DNA from: Shinella sp. SUS2
GTDB taxonomy: Bacteria > Pseudomonadota > Alphaproteobacteria > Rhizobiales > Rhizobiaceae
Direction: 5' to 3'
DNA: 64,000 nucleotides
NCBI RefSeq assembly: GCF_001262505.1
Contig: NZ_KQ410730.1
Location: 244,461 to 308,460, forward strand
The notes under the pieces were generated by a model. The model saw only the letters and a list, made by a program, of their open reading frames with translations. It made no database searches and had not been told where the DNA came from. A program made the position numbers and the translations under genes. This document shows, piece by piece, positions 39,677 through 47,457 of this stretch. Each line of letters begins with the position of its first letter. The stretch's first letter is position 1.

Positions 39677-39746
39677 GGTTTCCTCCCTGTTGCGGGCCGG
39701 GACGCGGCGCGCCCTGCCCTGATCTCTTCTTGCCCACCGCCCGGCC

Positions 39747-41261
39747 TCATGCCGGAAGGCCGGCCCTGCGGTAACCCTCGACGAAATGCGCGCGCGTCGC
39801 GGCATCGCGGAACGGCTCCGTCTCGGCCCATTGGCTGGTCGAAAAATGCGGATTTGCGATCAGGAACAACGCGACCTCCGCCCGCGCCTCGTCGAGCCGG
39901 CCGAGCTGGGCAAGGCTTGCCGCGAGGAACCGGCGCGAGCCGGTGCGGTAGGTCTCGTCGCGGATCAACGTCTCGACGGCGGCCTCGTAGGCGCCGGCGG
40001 CATATTGCGCCTGACCGAGCGTCAGATAGTACCAGCTCGCCGGATAGGGATTGAGCCGGAAGGCCTTGCGGATCTGCTCCAGCCCCTCCTCGACGCGCCC
40101 GGCAAGCACGAGGATGTCGGAGCGGGTGGCGAAGGTGTCGGCCTCGTTCGGATCGAGCGCGATGGCCCGGTCAAATTCCGCATCCGCTTCGTCGAAGCGG
40201 CGCTCGTAGGCGAGCAGGTTGGCCAGCACCCAGCGGCAGCCCGCGTCGTTGGGGTCGATCGCGACGGCTTTTTCCGCAAGCGCGAGGGCAAGCCCACGGG
40301 CCGGCTCCTCCGGCTCGCCCCAGTGCACCCAGCCCATCCAGTGGTTCATGGCGAGCCAGCGGTAGGCCTCGGCATAGTGCGGGTCGAGCACGACGGCGCG
40401 CGTCAGCATCAGATGCGCCTCGCGCGCCGTCTGCGGCGAATCGTCGATCAGTTTTCGCGCCCGCACGCACAGGTCGTAGGCTTCGAAGCTCTTCGGCCGG
40501 TTGCGTGGCGGCGGTGCGCGCAAACGCCCGAGCAGCGCCTCGACGATCTTGCCGGCGACCTCGTCCTGTACGGCAAAGATGTCGTCGAGGCTCCGGTCGA
40601 AACGATCCGCCCAGAGATGGTCGCCATGCAGCGCATCGACCAGCTGGGCATTGATCCGCACACGCCCGCCGGCATGCCGCGCACTGCCCTGCAACAGGTA
40701 GCGCACGCCGAGATCCTCGGCGATGGCGCGCACATCCGCCGCCCTGCCCTTGTAGGCGAAGACCGAGTTGCGGGCGATGACGAAGAGGCCGGGCATGCGG
40801 GAAAGGTCGGTGATGAGATCTTCCGTCAACCCGTCGGAAAAGCTCTCCTGCTGCGGATCGCTGCTGACATTGACGAAGGGCAGCACGGCGATCGACGGCC
40901 TGTCGGGCAGCGGGCGGGGCACCCGATCCATCCGGTGCGGCGCGATGGCCCCGGTGAAGCGATAGCCGACGCGCGGCACCGTCGAGATCCATTCGCCGCC
41001 GCCTTCGGCCGGGCCGAGCAGTTTGCGCAGCTGGGCGATCTGGACGGTGAGGTTGCCCTCCTCGACGACCGTGCCGGGCCAGGCCGCATCCATCAGCTCG
41101 GCCTTGCCGAGGATTTCGCCGGGCCGCCCGACGAGCGCGGCAAGCAGCTTCAGCCCGCGATGGCCGACGGCAACAGGATCATCGTTCCGAAGGAGCGTTC
41201 CCGCTCCGGAATCAAGCACGAACGGACCAAAGGCAAAGCGCGCTCCCTGCATAGGGCGCAT
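39747..41261 (-). CDS. Winged-helix regulator with TolB/FlgO-like and TPR domains
   Basis: The 504-residue protein begins with an OmpR/CadC-type winged helix (about 5-105; VEEGNLTVQIAQLRKLLG and STVPRVGYRFTG). A FlgO/TolB-N-like domain follows (about 120-245; PSIAVLPFVNVSSDPQQ and LLQGSARHAGGRVRINAQLV), then TPR repeats (about 285-490). Such proteins are often named adenylate cyclases, but no cyclase domain is present here. There is no transmembrane helix between the HTH and sensor, unlike CadC. A role as a cytoplasmic transcription regulator is inferred. It is divergent from a DUF1127 gene. Confidence 0.82.
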   Translation of the reverse strand: MRPMQGARFAFGPFVLDSGAGTLLRNDDPVAVGHRGLKLLAALVGRPGEILGKAELMDAAWPGTVVEEGNLTVQIAQLRKLLGPAEGGGEWISTVPRVGYRFTGAIAPHRMDRVPRPLPDRPSIAVLPFVNVSSDPQQESFSDGLTEDLITDLSRMPGLFVIARNSVFAYKGRAADVRAIAEDLGVRYLLQGSARHAGGRVRINAQLVDALHGDHLWADRFDRSLDDIFAVQDEVAGKIVEALLGRLRAPPPRNRPKSFEAYDLCVRARKLIDDSPQTAREAHLMLTRAVVLDPHYAEAYRWLAMNHWMGWVHWGEPEEPARGLALALAEKAVAIDPNDAGCRWVLANLLAYERRFDEADAEFDRAIALDPNEADTFATRSDILVLAGRVEEGLEQIRKAFRLNPYPASWYYLTLGQAQYAAGAYEAAVETLIRDETYRTGSRRFLAASLAQLGRLDEARAEVALFLIANPHFSTSQWAETEPFRDAATRAHFVEGYRRAGLPA

Positions 41262-41386
41262 CTATAGCCGGTTTTGGAAGTTTTTGAGAACTTTTTGGGA
41301 GGGCTTAAGGACGGTTCCCGCCCGCCGCCGGCACAATCGAGCCTTCAAGACCGGGCCTTTCCCCGGAAAATCCCTTGGAGGTTGCC

Positions 41387-41590
41387 ATGACCCACATTTC
41401 CACAGCAAGGCCGTCCGCCCCGCCGGGCCGTGTCAGCATCCGCACGCTTCTGGCCGCCTGGGACGCCCGCCTGCGCTTCCGCTGGGATCTTGCGCGCAAG
41501 GCGGCGGAGACCCCGCACCTGATCGACGACATCGGCCTGACGCGCGACGCGGTCGAGACCGAGATCGCCAAGCCGTTCTGGCGGGTATAA
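41387..41590 (+). CDS. DUF1127 (YjiS-like) small protein
   Basis: The 67-residue protein ends with the DUF1127 pattern: a basic helix (LLAAWDARLRFRWDLARKA), then HLIDDIGLTRDAVETEIAKPFW. In some alphaproteobacteria, DUF1127 proteins affect RNA turnover and phosphate or carbon metabolism, but this copy has no assigned role. ATG 41387 has GGAGGTTGCC upstream, a strong ribosome site. It lies 24 bases before an MFS carrier, so the two may form one transcript divergent from the winged-helix/TPR regulator. Confidence 0.85.
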   Translation: MTHISTARPSAPPGRVSIRTLLAAWDARLRFRWDLARKAAETPHLIDDIGLTRDAVETEIAKPFWRV

Positions 41591-41614
41591 GACCGGGATC
41601 ATGTCGAGGTTTGC

Positions 41615-42781
41615 ATGACGGCGGAAAACACGACATCAACAGGGGAGAGCGGCATCCCGTGGGCCGCGATGGCCGGGATCATCGCGACCGTCTCGGTCTT
41701 TGCCCTGGCACAGGGGCTGACCTATCCGCTGCTCAGCTTCATCCTGGAACGGCAGGGCACGACACCCGCCCTCATCGGCCTGTCGGCCGCCATGACGCCG
41801 CTCGGCTTCATCGTTTCCGCACCCTTCATTCCGGCGCTCGCGCAGCGCGTCGGCGGGGCGCGGCTGGCAATCCTCTGCGCACTCCTCGCCGCGTTCGCGC
41901 TTGCGGCCATCGGGTTGGTGCAGGACGTGCGCGCCTGGATGCCACTGCGCTTCCTGCTCGGCGTCTTCGCCAATCCGCTCTACGTGGTCAGCGAGACCTG
42001 GCTGATCGCGCTCACGCCCGCCGCCCGCCGCGGCCGCATTCTCGGCCTCTATTCATCGGTCGTCTCCGGCGGCTTTGCCATCGGCCCGCTGTCGCTCGGC
42101 CTTGTCGGCACGGCGGGCTGGGCACCGTTTCTCGTCGGCATCGTCGCCTTCGTCCTCTGCAGCCTGATCGTGCTCGCCGTCGCGCAGCGCCTGCCGGACA
42201 TCCCACAGGAGGGCGAGGCGGTATCGATCGCCGGTATTTTTTCGCGCGCGCCACTCCTCCTCTTCGCCGTCTTCACCGCGGCCGCCTTCGAACAGACCTT
42301 CGTGTCGCTCTTTGCGGTTTATGGCACAGCGCTCGGCAGCAGCGAGGCGCGCATCGCCGCGCTCATCACCGTGTTCATCGCCGGCAACGCCGTGCTGCAG
42401 GTCGTGCTGGGGCGCATCGCCGAACGGTGCGGTGCGGCGCGCACCATGCTGGCCTGCGCGCTTGCCGCACTGTTCTTCTGCCTGCTTTTGCCGCAGGTCT
42501 TTGCCGCCTGGCCCGTCTGGCCGCTCCTCTTCGTCTGGGGCGGCGTTTCCTTCGGCATCTACACCATGGCGCTGATCGAGCTCGGCGAACGCTTCACCGG
42601 CCAGGCGCTGATCGCCGGCAATGCCGCCTTCGCCCTCGTCTGGGGCATTGGCGGCATGACGGGTTCGCCCGCGACGGGCCTTGCCATGCAGTTGATCGGC
42701 CATCAGGGACTGCCTGCTTCCCTCGGTCTCCTGTGCTTCATGCTCGCCCTCCTCCTGGTGCTGCGCCGACGACAGGTCTGA
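41615..42781 (+). CDS. MFS transporter (YcaD-like)
   Basis: The 388-residue protein has about 12 membrane helices, an N-half with YPLLSFILERQGTTPALIGL and VSETWLIALTPAARRGRILG, the motif seen in YcaD-type carriers, and a C-half ending in basic residues. ATG 41615 follows GAGG. It lies after the DUF1127 gene and 85 bases before an aminotransferase on the same strand, so an export or uptake role linked to an amino acid is possible. The substrate cannot be read from the sequence. Confidence 0.87.
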   Translation: MTAENTTSTGESGIPWAAMAGIIATVSVFALAQGLTYPLLSFILERQGTTPALIGLSAAMTPLGFIVSAPFIPALAQRVGGARLAILCALLAAFALAAIGLVQDVRAWMPLRFLLGVFANPLYVVSETWLIALTPAARRGRILGLYSSVVSGGFAIGPLSLGLVGTAGWAPFLVGIVAFVLCSLIVLAVAQRLPDIPQEGEAVSIAGIFSRAPLLLFAVFTAAAFEQTFVSLFAVYGTALGSSEARIAALITVFIAGNAVLQVVLGRIAERCGAARTMLACALAALFFCLLLPQVFAAWPVWPLLFVWGGVSFGIYTMALIELGERFTGQALIAGNAAFALVWGIGGMTGSPATGLAMQLIGHQGLPASLGLLCFMLALLLVLRRRQV

Positions 42782-42866
42782 GCCATCCCCTTCGAGGTGG
42801 ATGGGAAGCGTTGCCGCCTTGCTCTAGGCTTCTTGAATGCCGGGCAAGGACAAGGAGAGCGCCCCC

Positions 42867-43979
42867 ATGAAATACACCCGCATGCCCATCGAGCTGGAAT
42901 CGCCCGAACAGCTCGGCTACGACACGATCCGCTACAACCTTTCGGAAAGCTCCGTCGCCGACCGCCGCCTCGGCGAGCTGAAGCTGACGCTCGACGACAT
43001 CCTGCTGTGCTACGGCGACCATCGCGGCGCACCCGACCTGCGCGGCCTGATCGCCGGCACGGGCGAAGGCCTCTCGGCCGACGACGTGCTGGTGACGGCC
43101 GGTGCTGCGGGCGCACTCTTCATCATCGCGACCTCCATGCTGAAAGCCGGCGACCACATCGTCGTGGTGCGGCCGAACTACGCGACCAATATCGAGACGC
43201 CGCGCGCCATCGGCTGCAAACTCAGCCTCGTCGACCTCACCTTCGAGGAAGGCTACCGGCTGGATCTTGCAAAGATCGAGGCTGCGATCCGGCCGGAGAC
43301 GAAATATGTCTCGGTCACCTATCCGCACAACCCGACGGGCGTGATGATTTCGCCGGCCAAGCTTGCCGCCCTCGTCGCGCTGGTGGAGCGCAAGGGCATC
43401 CATCTGCTGTTCGACGAGACCTATCGCGAGATGACCTTCGGCCCGATGCTTCCGGTTGCCGCCAGCCTGTCGGACAGGGTGATCAGCGTCTCCTCGCTCT
43501 CGAAGACCTACGGCATTCCCGGCATCCGCATCGGCTGGCTGATCAGCCGCGACGCCGCACTGATGGAGACCTTCCTTGCCGCCCGCGAGCAGATCGGCAT
43601 TTCCGGCAGCATGGTGGACGAATACATCGCCTATGTCGCGCTCAGCCAGCGCGAGGAATGGCTGGCCTTCAACAATGCCCGCATCGCCAGCGCCTTTGCC
43701 ATCGTCAAGGACTGGATCGCCAGTGAACCGCTGGTCGAATGGGTCGAGCCGTCGGGTGGCTGCGTCTGCTTCCCGCGCATCGTGCCGTCGGCGGATGTCG
43801 ATCTTGCCGCCTTCCACGAGCGCCTCTACAGCCAGCACCACGCCTATGTCGGCCGCGGCCGCTGGTTCGAGCAGGACGACCGGCACTTCCGCATCGGCTA
43901 CGCCTGGTCGAGCGAGGCGGAACTGCGCCAGGGCCTGGCGGCAATCTCCGCGGCGATCCGCGAAAGCCTGAGGACCTGA
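42867..43979 (+). CDS. PLP-dependent aminotransferase, class I/II
   Basis: The 370-residue fold-type I enzyme has the PLP lysine K213 in SSLSKTYGIPGIRIGW, Asn in YPHNPTG (about 152-158) and Asp in LLFDETYRE (183). A YGDHRGAPDLRGLIA segment opens the domain as in aspartate-type transaminases. ATG 42867 has AGGAG 9 bases upstream; ATG 42837 would add 10 residues. It converges on a LuxR-type regulator and follows an MFS carrier. Substrate unknown; small acidic or aromatic amino acids are typical for the family. Confidence 0.88.
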   Translation: MKYTRMPIELESPEQLGYDTIRYNLSESSVADRRLGELKLTLDDILLCYGDHRGAPDLRGLIAGTGEGLSADDVLVTAGAAGALFIIATSMLKAGDHIVVVRPNYATNIETPRAIGCKLSLVDLTFEEGYRLDLAKIEAAIRPETKYVSVTYPHNPTGVMISPAKLAALVALVERKGIHLLFDETYREMTFGPMLPVAASLSDRVISVSSLSKTYGIPGIRIGWLISRDAALMETFLAAREQIGISGSMVDEYIAYVALSQREEWLAFNNARIASAFAIVKDWIASEPLVEWVEPSGGCVCFPRIVPSADVDLAAFHERLYSQHHAYVGRGRWFEQDDRHFRIGYAWSSEAELRQGLAAISAAIRESLRT

Positions 43980-43985
43980 CAGGCT

Positions 43986-44807
43986 CTAGAGGTTGAGGCT
44001 GCGCAGGAAGACGGAGAACAGCTCCTGCTGGGTCGAGAGATTGAGCTTGGCATAGAGCTTCTGCCGGTGGGTCTTCACCGTGGCGATCGAGATGCCGAGA
44101 TGGTAGCCGATCGATTCGCTGGAATGGCCCTTGAGGATCAGCAGCGCCACCTCCCGCTCCCGCGGGCTCAGGAGGCCGCGGCCGAAATCGGTGAAGAGAT
44201 GGTCGAGGGGGCGCGGCTGCGACCGCGCCTCGCTGCGGGACAGATGCGCCCACAGCCGGCGGAAGATCGCGGCGATCAGGGCATGGGCCTCCCGAAGCCG
44301 GGCGACCGACGCTGCATCGAAGCCGCCTTCGCTGCGGATGCGCGACAGGCTGATCTCCGCCATCTCGCCGCCCGGCAGGTCGACGGCGATGAGCAGCTCC
44401 TCCATGCCTTCCGGCCAGCCATGGGTGCGATAGCCGAGCTCTTCATCCTCGTGACGGCGGATGTCGAGGCCGCGATACAGATCCGAGCCGAGATAGTTGT
44501 CCGGCGCCAGATCCCGCATCAGGTAGATGCCCGAGGCGAGGCCGCCGAGATAGGCATTGTAGAACGGGTTCAGGACATAGGTGCCGGCAATGAACAGGGC
44601 CACGGCCCGCTTGGCGCGCGGGCCGGAAAACGTGTCGAAGACATAGCTCGGCCCGCCGTTCTTCCGGTGGACCACCGAGAGCGCGAGATGGAAGCGCGCG
44701 AGCGAACCGATGGCCGCCAGCAGCGCGGCAACGCTGTCCGGCTGGTCGTAGCGATCAAGCGCATGGGCGAAGGGCGCCACCCAGCGCGCAGCAAGCGGTT
44801 CCGACAT
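43986..44807 (-). CDS. LuxR family transcriptional regulator (non-AHL sensor)
   Basis: The 273-residue protein has a C-terminal LuxR HTH (about 208-268; LLSPREREVALLILKGHSSE and IATVKTHRQKLYAKLNL). The N-terminal 200 residues do not show an autoinducer-binding or receiver domain that I recognise. It probably responds to a metabolite. It lies 143 bases downstream of, and on the same strand as, a class V PLP enzyme and converges with an aminotransferase. Either could be its target. Confidence 0.86.
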   Translation of the reverse strand: MSEPLAARWVAPFAHALDRYDQPDSVAALLAAIGSLARFHLALSVVHRKNGGPSYVFDTFSGPRAKRAVALFIAGTYVLNPFYNAYLGGLASGIYLMRDLAPDNYLGSDLYRGLDIRRHEDEELGYRTHGWPEGMEELLIAVDLPGGEMAEISLSRIRSEGGFDAASVARLREAHALIAAIFRRLWAHLSRSEARSQPRPLDHLFTDFGRGLLSPREREVALLILKGHSSESIGYHLGISIATVKTHRQKLYAKLNLSTQQELFSVFLRSLNL

Positions 44808-44950
44808 GGCACCATCTGTGAAAGTCCTGAGAAAAGCCGGCCAGAACAGGTTGCCCGGTCACCGGAACCGTTCCGGTTTCTTGTCCTATCGTATTGTCCG
44901 GCACCGAAACGATGCGGCCCGGCGTGGAAATGCACCGCCGGCCGGCACAG

Positions 44951-46201
44951 TTACGATGCAGCGCCCTGCCGCACAAGCGCGCCGACGACGGCAAGCGTGC
45001 GTTCGATCTCTTCCTCGCTGTTGTAGTGGGCGATACCGATGCGCACGACGCCTTCCTCTTCGGAGAGGCCGAGATGACGCGCCGGTTCCAGCGCGTAGTT
45101 GTGGCCGGACCAGACATTGACGTCATGGCCCGCCAGTTCCTCGGCGAAGCGATGGGTCGACAGGCGGTCATGGGTGAACGAGATCGTCGGCACGCGGTGG
45201 GCGAAAAGGTTCGCATTGGCGATGCCCATCAGCCGGATGCCGGGCAGCGCCGTCAATCCGCCGATCAGCCGGCGCATCAGGTCGGCCTCATAGGCGTCGA
45301 AGGCCTGGTAGGCGCCCGCCATCCTCTCGCGCCGCGTGCCCGTCGCGCCCGTCGTTTCGCCGGCCCAGGCGAGATAGTCGATCGTCGCGGTCAGACCGGC
45401 AAGAAGCTCGGTCTGCGGCGTGCCCGTGCAGAAGCGGTCCGGCAGGTCGTCGCTCTGGCAGCGCACCCGGTGGGGCGGCAGCGCGCGCAGCACCTTGTCA
45501 CGCCCCCACAGGATGCCGAGATGCGGGCCGAAGAACTTGTAGGACGAGCAGGCGAGGAAATCGCAGCCGATCGCCTGAACATCCGGCAGGCGGTGCGGCG
45601 CCAGCTGGACCGCGTCAATCCAGACGAGCGCGCCGGCCGCCCGGGCCATTGCCGCAAGCCTGGTCACGTCGTTGATGCTGCCGGTCATGTTGGAGGCATA
45701 GTTGAGGGCGAGGAATTTCGTGCGGGGCGAGAGCAGCGCGGCAAGGTCTTCAGGCTCGATACGCCAGGTCTCCTTGTCGAAGGCGAGCCACTTCACCACC
45801 AGGCCATGGTCCTCGGCCATGGCAAGCCAGGGCGAGATGTTGCCCTCGTGGTCCATGCGCGTGACGATGATCTCGTCGCCGGCCACCAGCGTCTTGCCGA
45901 TGACACGCGCCATCTGGAAGGCCAGCGTCGTCATGTTGGGGCCGATGATCATTTCCTGCCACGAGCCGGCGTTGACGAATTCCGCCGCCGCCTCGTGCGC
46001 GGCGCGCCAGATCGCATCGGCCCGCTCGGAGGCGGCAAAACGCCCACCCAGATTGGCCGATGCCGTCGCCATCGCCCCGGCCACGGCATCGATGACCGAA
46101 CGGGGGACCAGCGTTCCGGCCGGATTGTCGAGATAGGCCGTGCGCGACTGCGCCAGAGCCGGGAAGGCGGCGCGGATCAGATCGATGGGATAGGCGGTCA
46201 T
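44951..46201 (-). CDS. Class V aminotransferase, cysteine-desulfurase-like but lacking the catalytic Cys
   Basis: The 416-residue PLP enzyme has the Schiff-base lysine K222 in CSSYKFFGPHLG, D196 in VWIDAVQLAPH and H118 in RMDHEGN. This is the cysteine-desulfurase-like branch (TIGR01976 type). Where SufS/NifS enzymes have a catalytic Cys in a GHHCA-like loop, this protein reads VWSGHNYALE (364-373), so persulfide formation is unlikely. Isopenicillin-epimerase-, kynureninase- or lyase-like activity is more plausible. ATG 46201 is the first ATG. It may share a transcript with the LuxR gene downstream. Confidence 0.85.
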   Translation of the reverse strand: MTAYPIDLIRAAFPALAQSRTAYLDNPAGTLVPRSVIDAVAGAMATASANLGGRFAASERADAIWRAAHEAAAEFVNAGSWQEMIIGPNMTTLAFQMARVIGKTLVAGDEIIVTRMDHEGNISPWLAMAEDHGLVVKWLAFDKETWRIEPEDLAALLSPRTKFLALNYASNMTGSINDVTRLAAMARAAGALVWIDAVQLAPHRLPDVQAIGCDFLACSSYKFFGPHLGILWGRDKVLRALPPHRVRCQSDDLPDRFCTGTPQTELLAGLTATIDYLAWAGETTGATGTRRERMAGAYQAFDAYEADLMRRLIGGLTALPGIRLMGIANANLFAHRVPTISFTHDRLSTHRFAEELAGHDVNVWSGHNYALEPARHLGLSEEEGVVRIGIAHYNSEEEIERTLAVVGALVRQGAAS

Positions 46202-46291
46202 GGGGAATACTCTTTGCGGCACAGGTCAGGATACCCGCTTATCCCGCGTCCAGAAAACCCTCGCAATCCTCCCAGAAGATGAGGCGCTGCC

Positions 46292-46323
46292 AAGAAAAAA
46301 CCCCTCCCCAAAAGGGGAAGGGT
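46292..46323 (-). terminator. Rho-independent terminator of the YghU-like gene
   Basis: On the minus strand a 10-bp stem (46323-46314 with 46309-46300, one G-U pair) with a TTTT loop is followed by TTTTT and then CTT. This is a textbook intrinsic terminator, 39 bases past the stop of the glutathione-transferase gene. Confidence 0.88.
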
Positions 46324-46361
46324 CTTCAAACACCGGCCGGACAACCCGTGCCCGGTCGTTG

Positions 46362-47276
46362 TTACGCCGTCTTGCTGGCTTCCAGCTTGTCCTGCGTCTT
46401 CGTGTCGAAGTCGGAGGCATCGTGGCGTTCGTGCAGCTGCTCGGCCGGATCGCCGCTCAGCCGGTTGACCATGCGGCCGCGCCTTACCGCCGGCCGGGCG
46501 GCAATCTCGGCCGTCCAGCGCTGGACATTGCCGTAGCTCTTGACGTCGAGGAAGGTGCCGGCATCGCCATAGGCCTGGCCGAGCGCCAGGTTGCCGTACC
46601 AGGGCCAGATGGCCATGTCGGCGATGGTGTAGTCGTCGCCGGCCATGTACCGGTTGTCCGCCAGATGCCGGTCGAGCACGTCGAGCTGGCGCTTCACCTC
46701 CATTGCGTAACGATCGATGGCATACTGGATGCGCATGGGCGCATAGGCATAGAAATGGCCGAAGCCGCCGCCGAGGAAGGGGGCGGAGCCCATCTGCCAG
46801 AACAGCCAGTTGAAGGTTTCCGTGCGGGCGCGCAGGGCGCTCGGCAGGAAGGCGCCGAACTTTTCGGCAAGGTAGAGCAGGATGGAGGCGGATTCGAAGA
46901 CGCGCACCGGCGCGCCGCCGCCCGCAGGCGCGTGGTCCATCAAAGCCGGGATCTTGGAATTCGGATTGACCTCGACGAAACCGGAGCCGAACTGGTCGCC
47001 ATCGCCGATGCGGATGGGCCAGGCATCGTATTCGGCGCCCGCATGGCCGGCGGCCAGAAGCTCCTCCAGCATGATCGTGACCTTCACGCCATTGGGCGTG
47101 GCAAGCGAATAGAGCTGCAGCGGATGCTTGCCGACCGGCCGGTCCTTCTCATGCGTCGCGCCGGCGATGGGGCGGTTGATGTTGGCGAAGGCACCGCCAT
47201 TGCCGCTTTCCCATGTCCATACTTTCGGGGGTTCGTAGCCGGCGGGAAAATTGTCGGCTGGGGATTTCTCGGTCAT
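46362..47276 (-). CDS. yghU: Glutathione S-transferase, YghU-type disulfide-bond oxidoreductase
   Basis: The 304-residue protein has an N-terminal extension (EPPKVWTWESGNGGAFANIN), a thioredoxin-like GST domain (about 52-140; LYSLATPNGVKVTIMLEEL, then NPNSKIPALMDHAP and ESASILLYLAEKF) and an all-helical C-terminal domain. The extension and the TPNGVK segment are hallmarks of YghU, a glutathione-dependent reductase of disulfides and peroxides. ATG 47276 is used. It is divergent from a membrane diguanylate cyclase and has its own intrinsic terminator. Confidence 0.92.
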   Translation of the reverse strand: MTEKSPADNFPAGYEPPKVWTWESGNGGAFANINRPIAGATHEKDRPVGKHPLQLYSLATPNGVKVTIMLEELLAAGHAGAEYDAWPIRIGDGDQFGSGFVEVNPNSKIPALMDHAPAGGGAPVRVFESASILLYLAEKFGAFLPSALRARTETFNWLFWQMGSAPFLGGGFGHFYAYAPMRIQYAIDRYAMEVKRQLDVLDRHLADNRYMAGDDYTIADMAIWPWYGNLALGQAYGDAGTFLDVKSYGNVQRWTAEIAARPAVRRGRMVNRLSGDPAEQLHERHDASDFDTKTQDKLEASKTA

Positions 47277-47457
47277 GAATCTATCCTTGTCTTTGCCCGA
47301 ACGCATCCGGCCTGCCGGATGCACCTTGCTCCATATAGGAAGGCGATTGCATTTTCTTATCCCCTCCCGCGTCCTTCGTTGCAACGGGCAGCCCCTCCCA
47401 GCAAATGACGGTGTTTCCTTAATCCTCCTTTCAAACAGCCGCTGGCACTGTAGCAGG

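Noticed and set aside
37178..40054. Open frame of about 960 codons on the plus strand
   Set aside because: It is antisense to ndh, the class I aldolase and the end of the regulator gene; no domain or ribosome site supports it.
39747..41261. Adenylate cyclase annotation
   Set aside because: The winged-helix/TolB/TPR chain contains no class III cyclase motifs; the true cyclase is at 51183-52385.
44951..46201. Cysteine desulfurase annotation
   Set aside because: The catalytic Cys position is occupied by Asn-Tyr (SGHNYALE).
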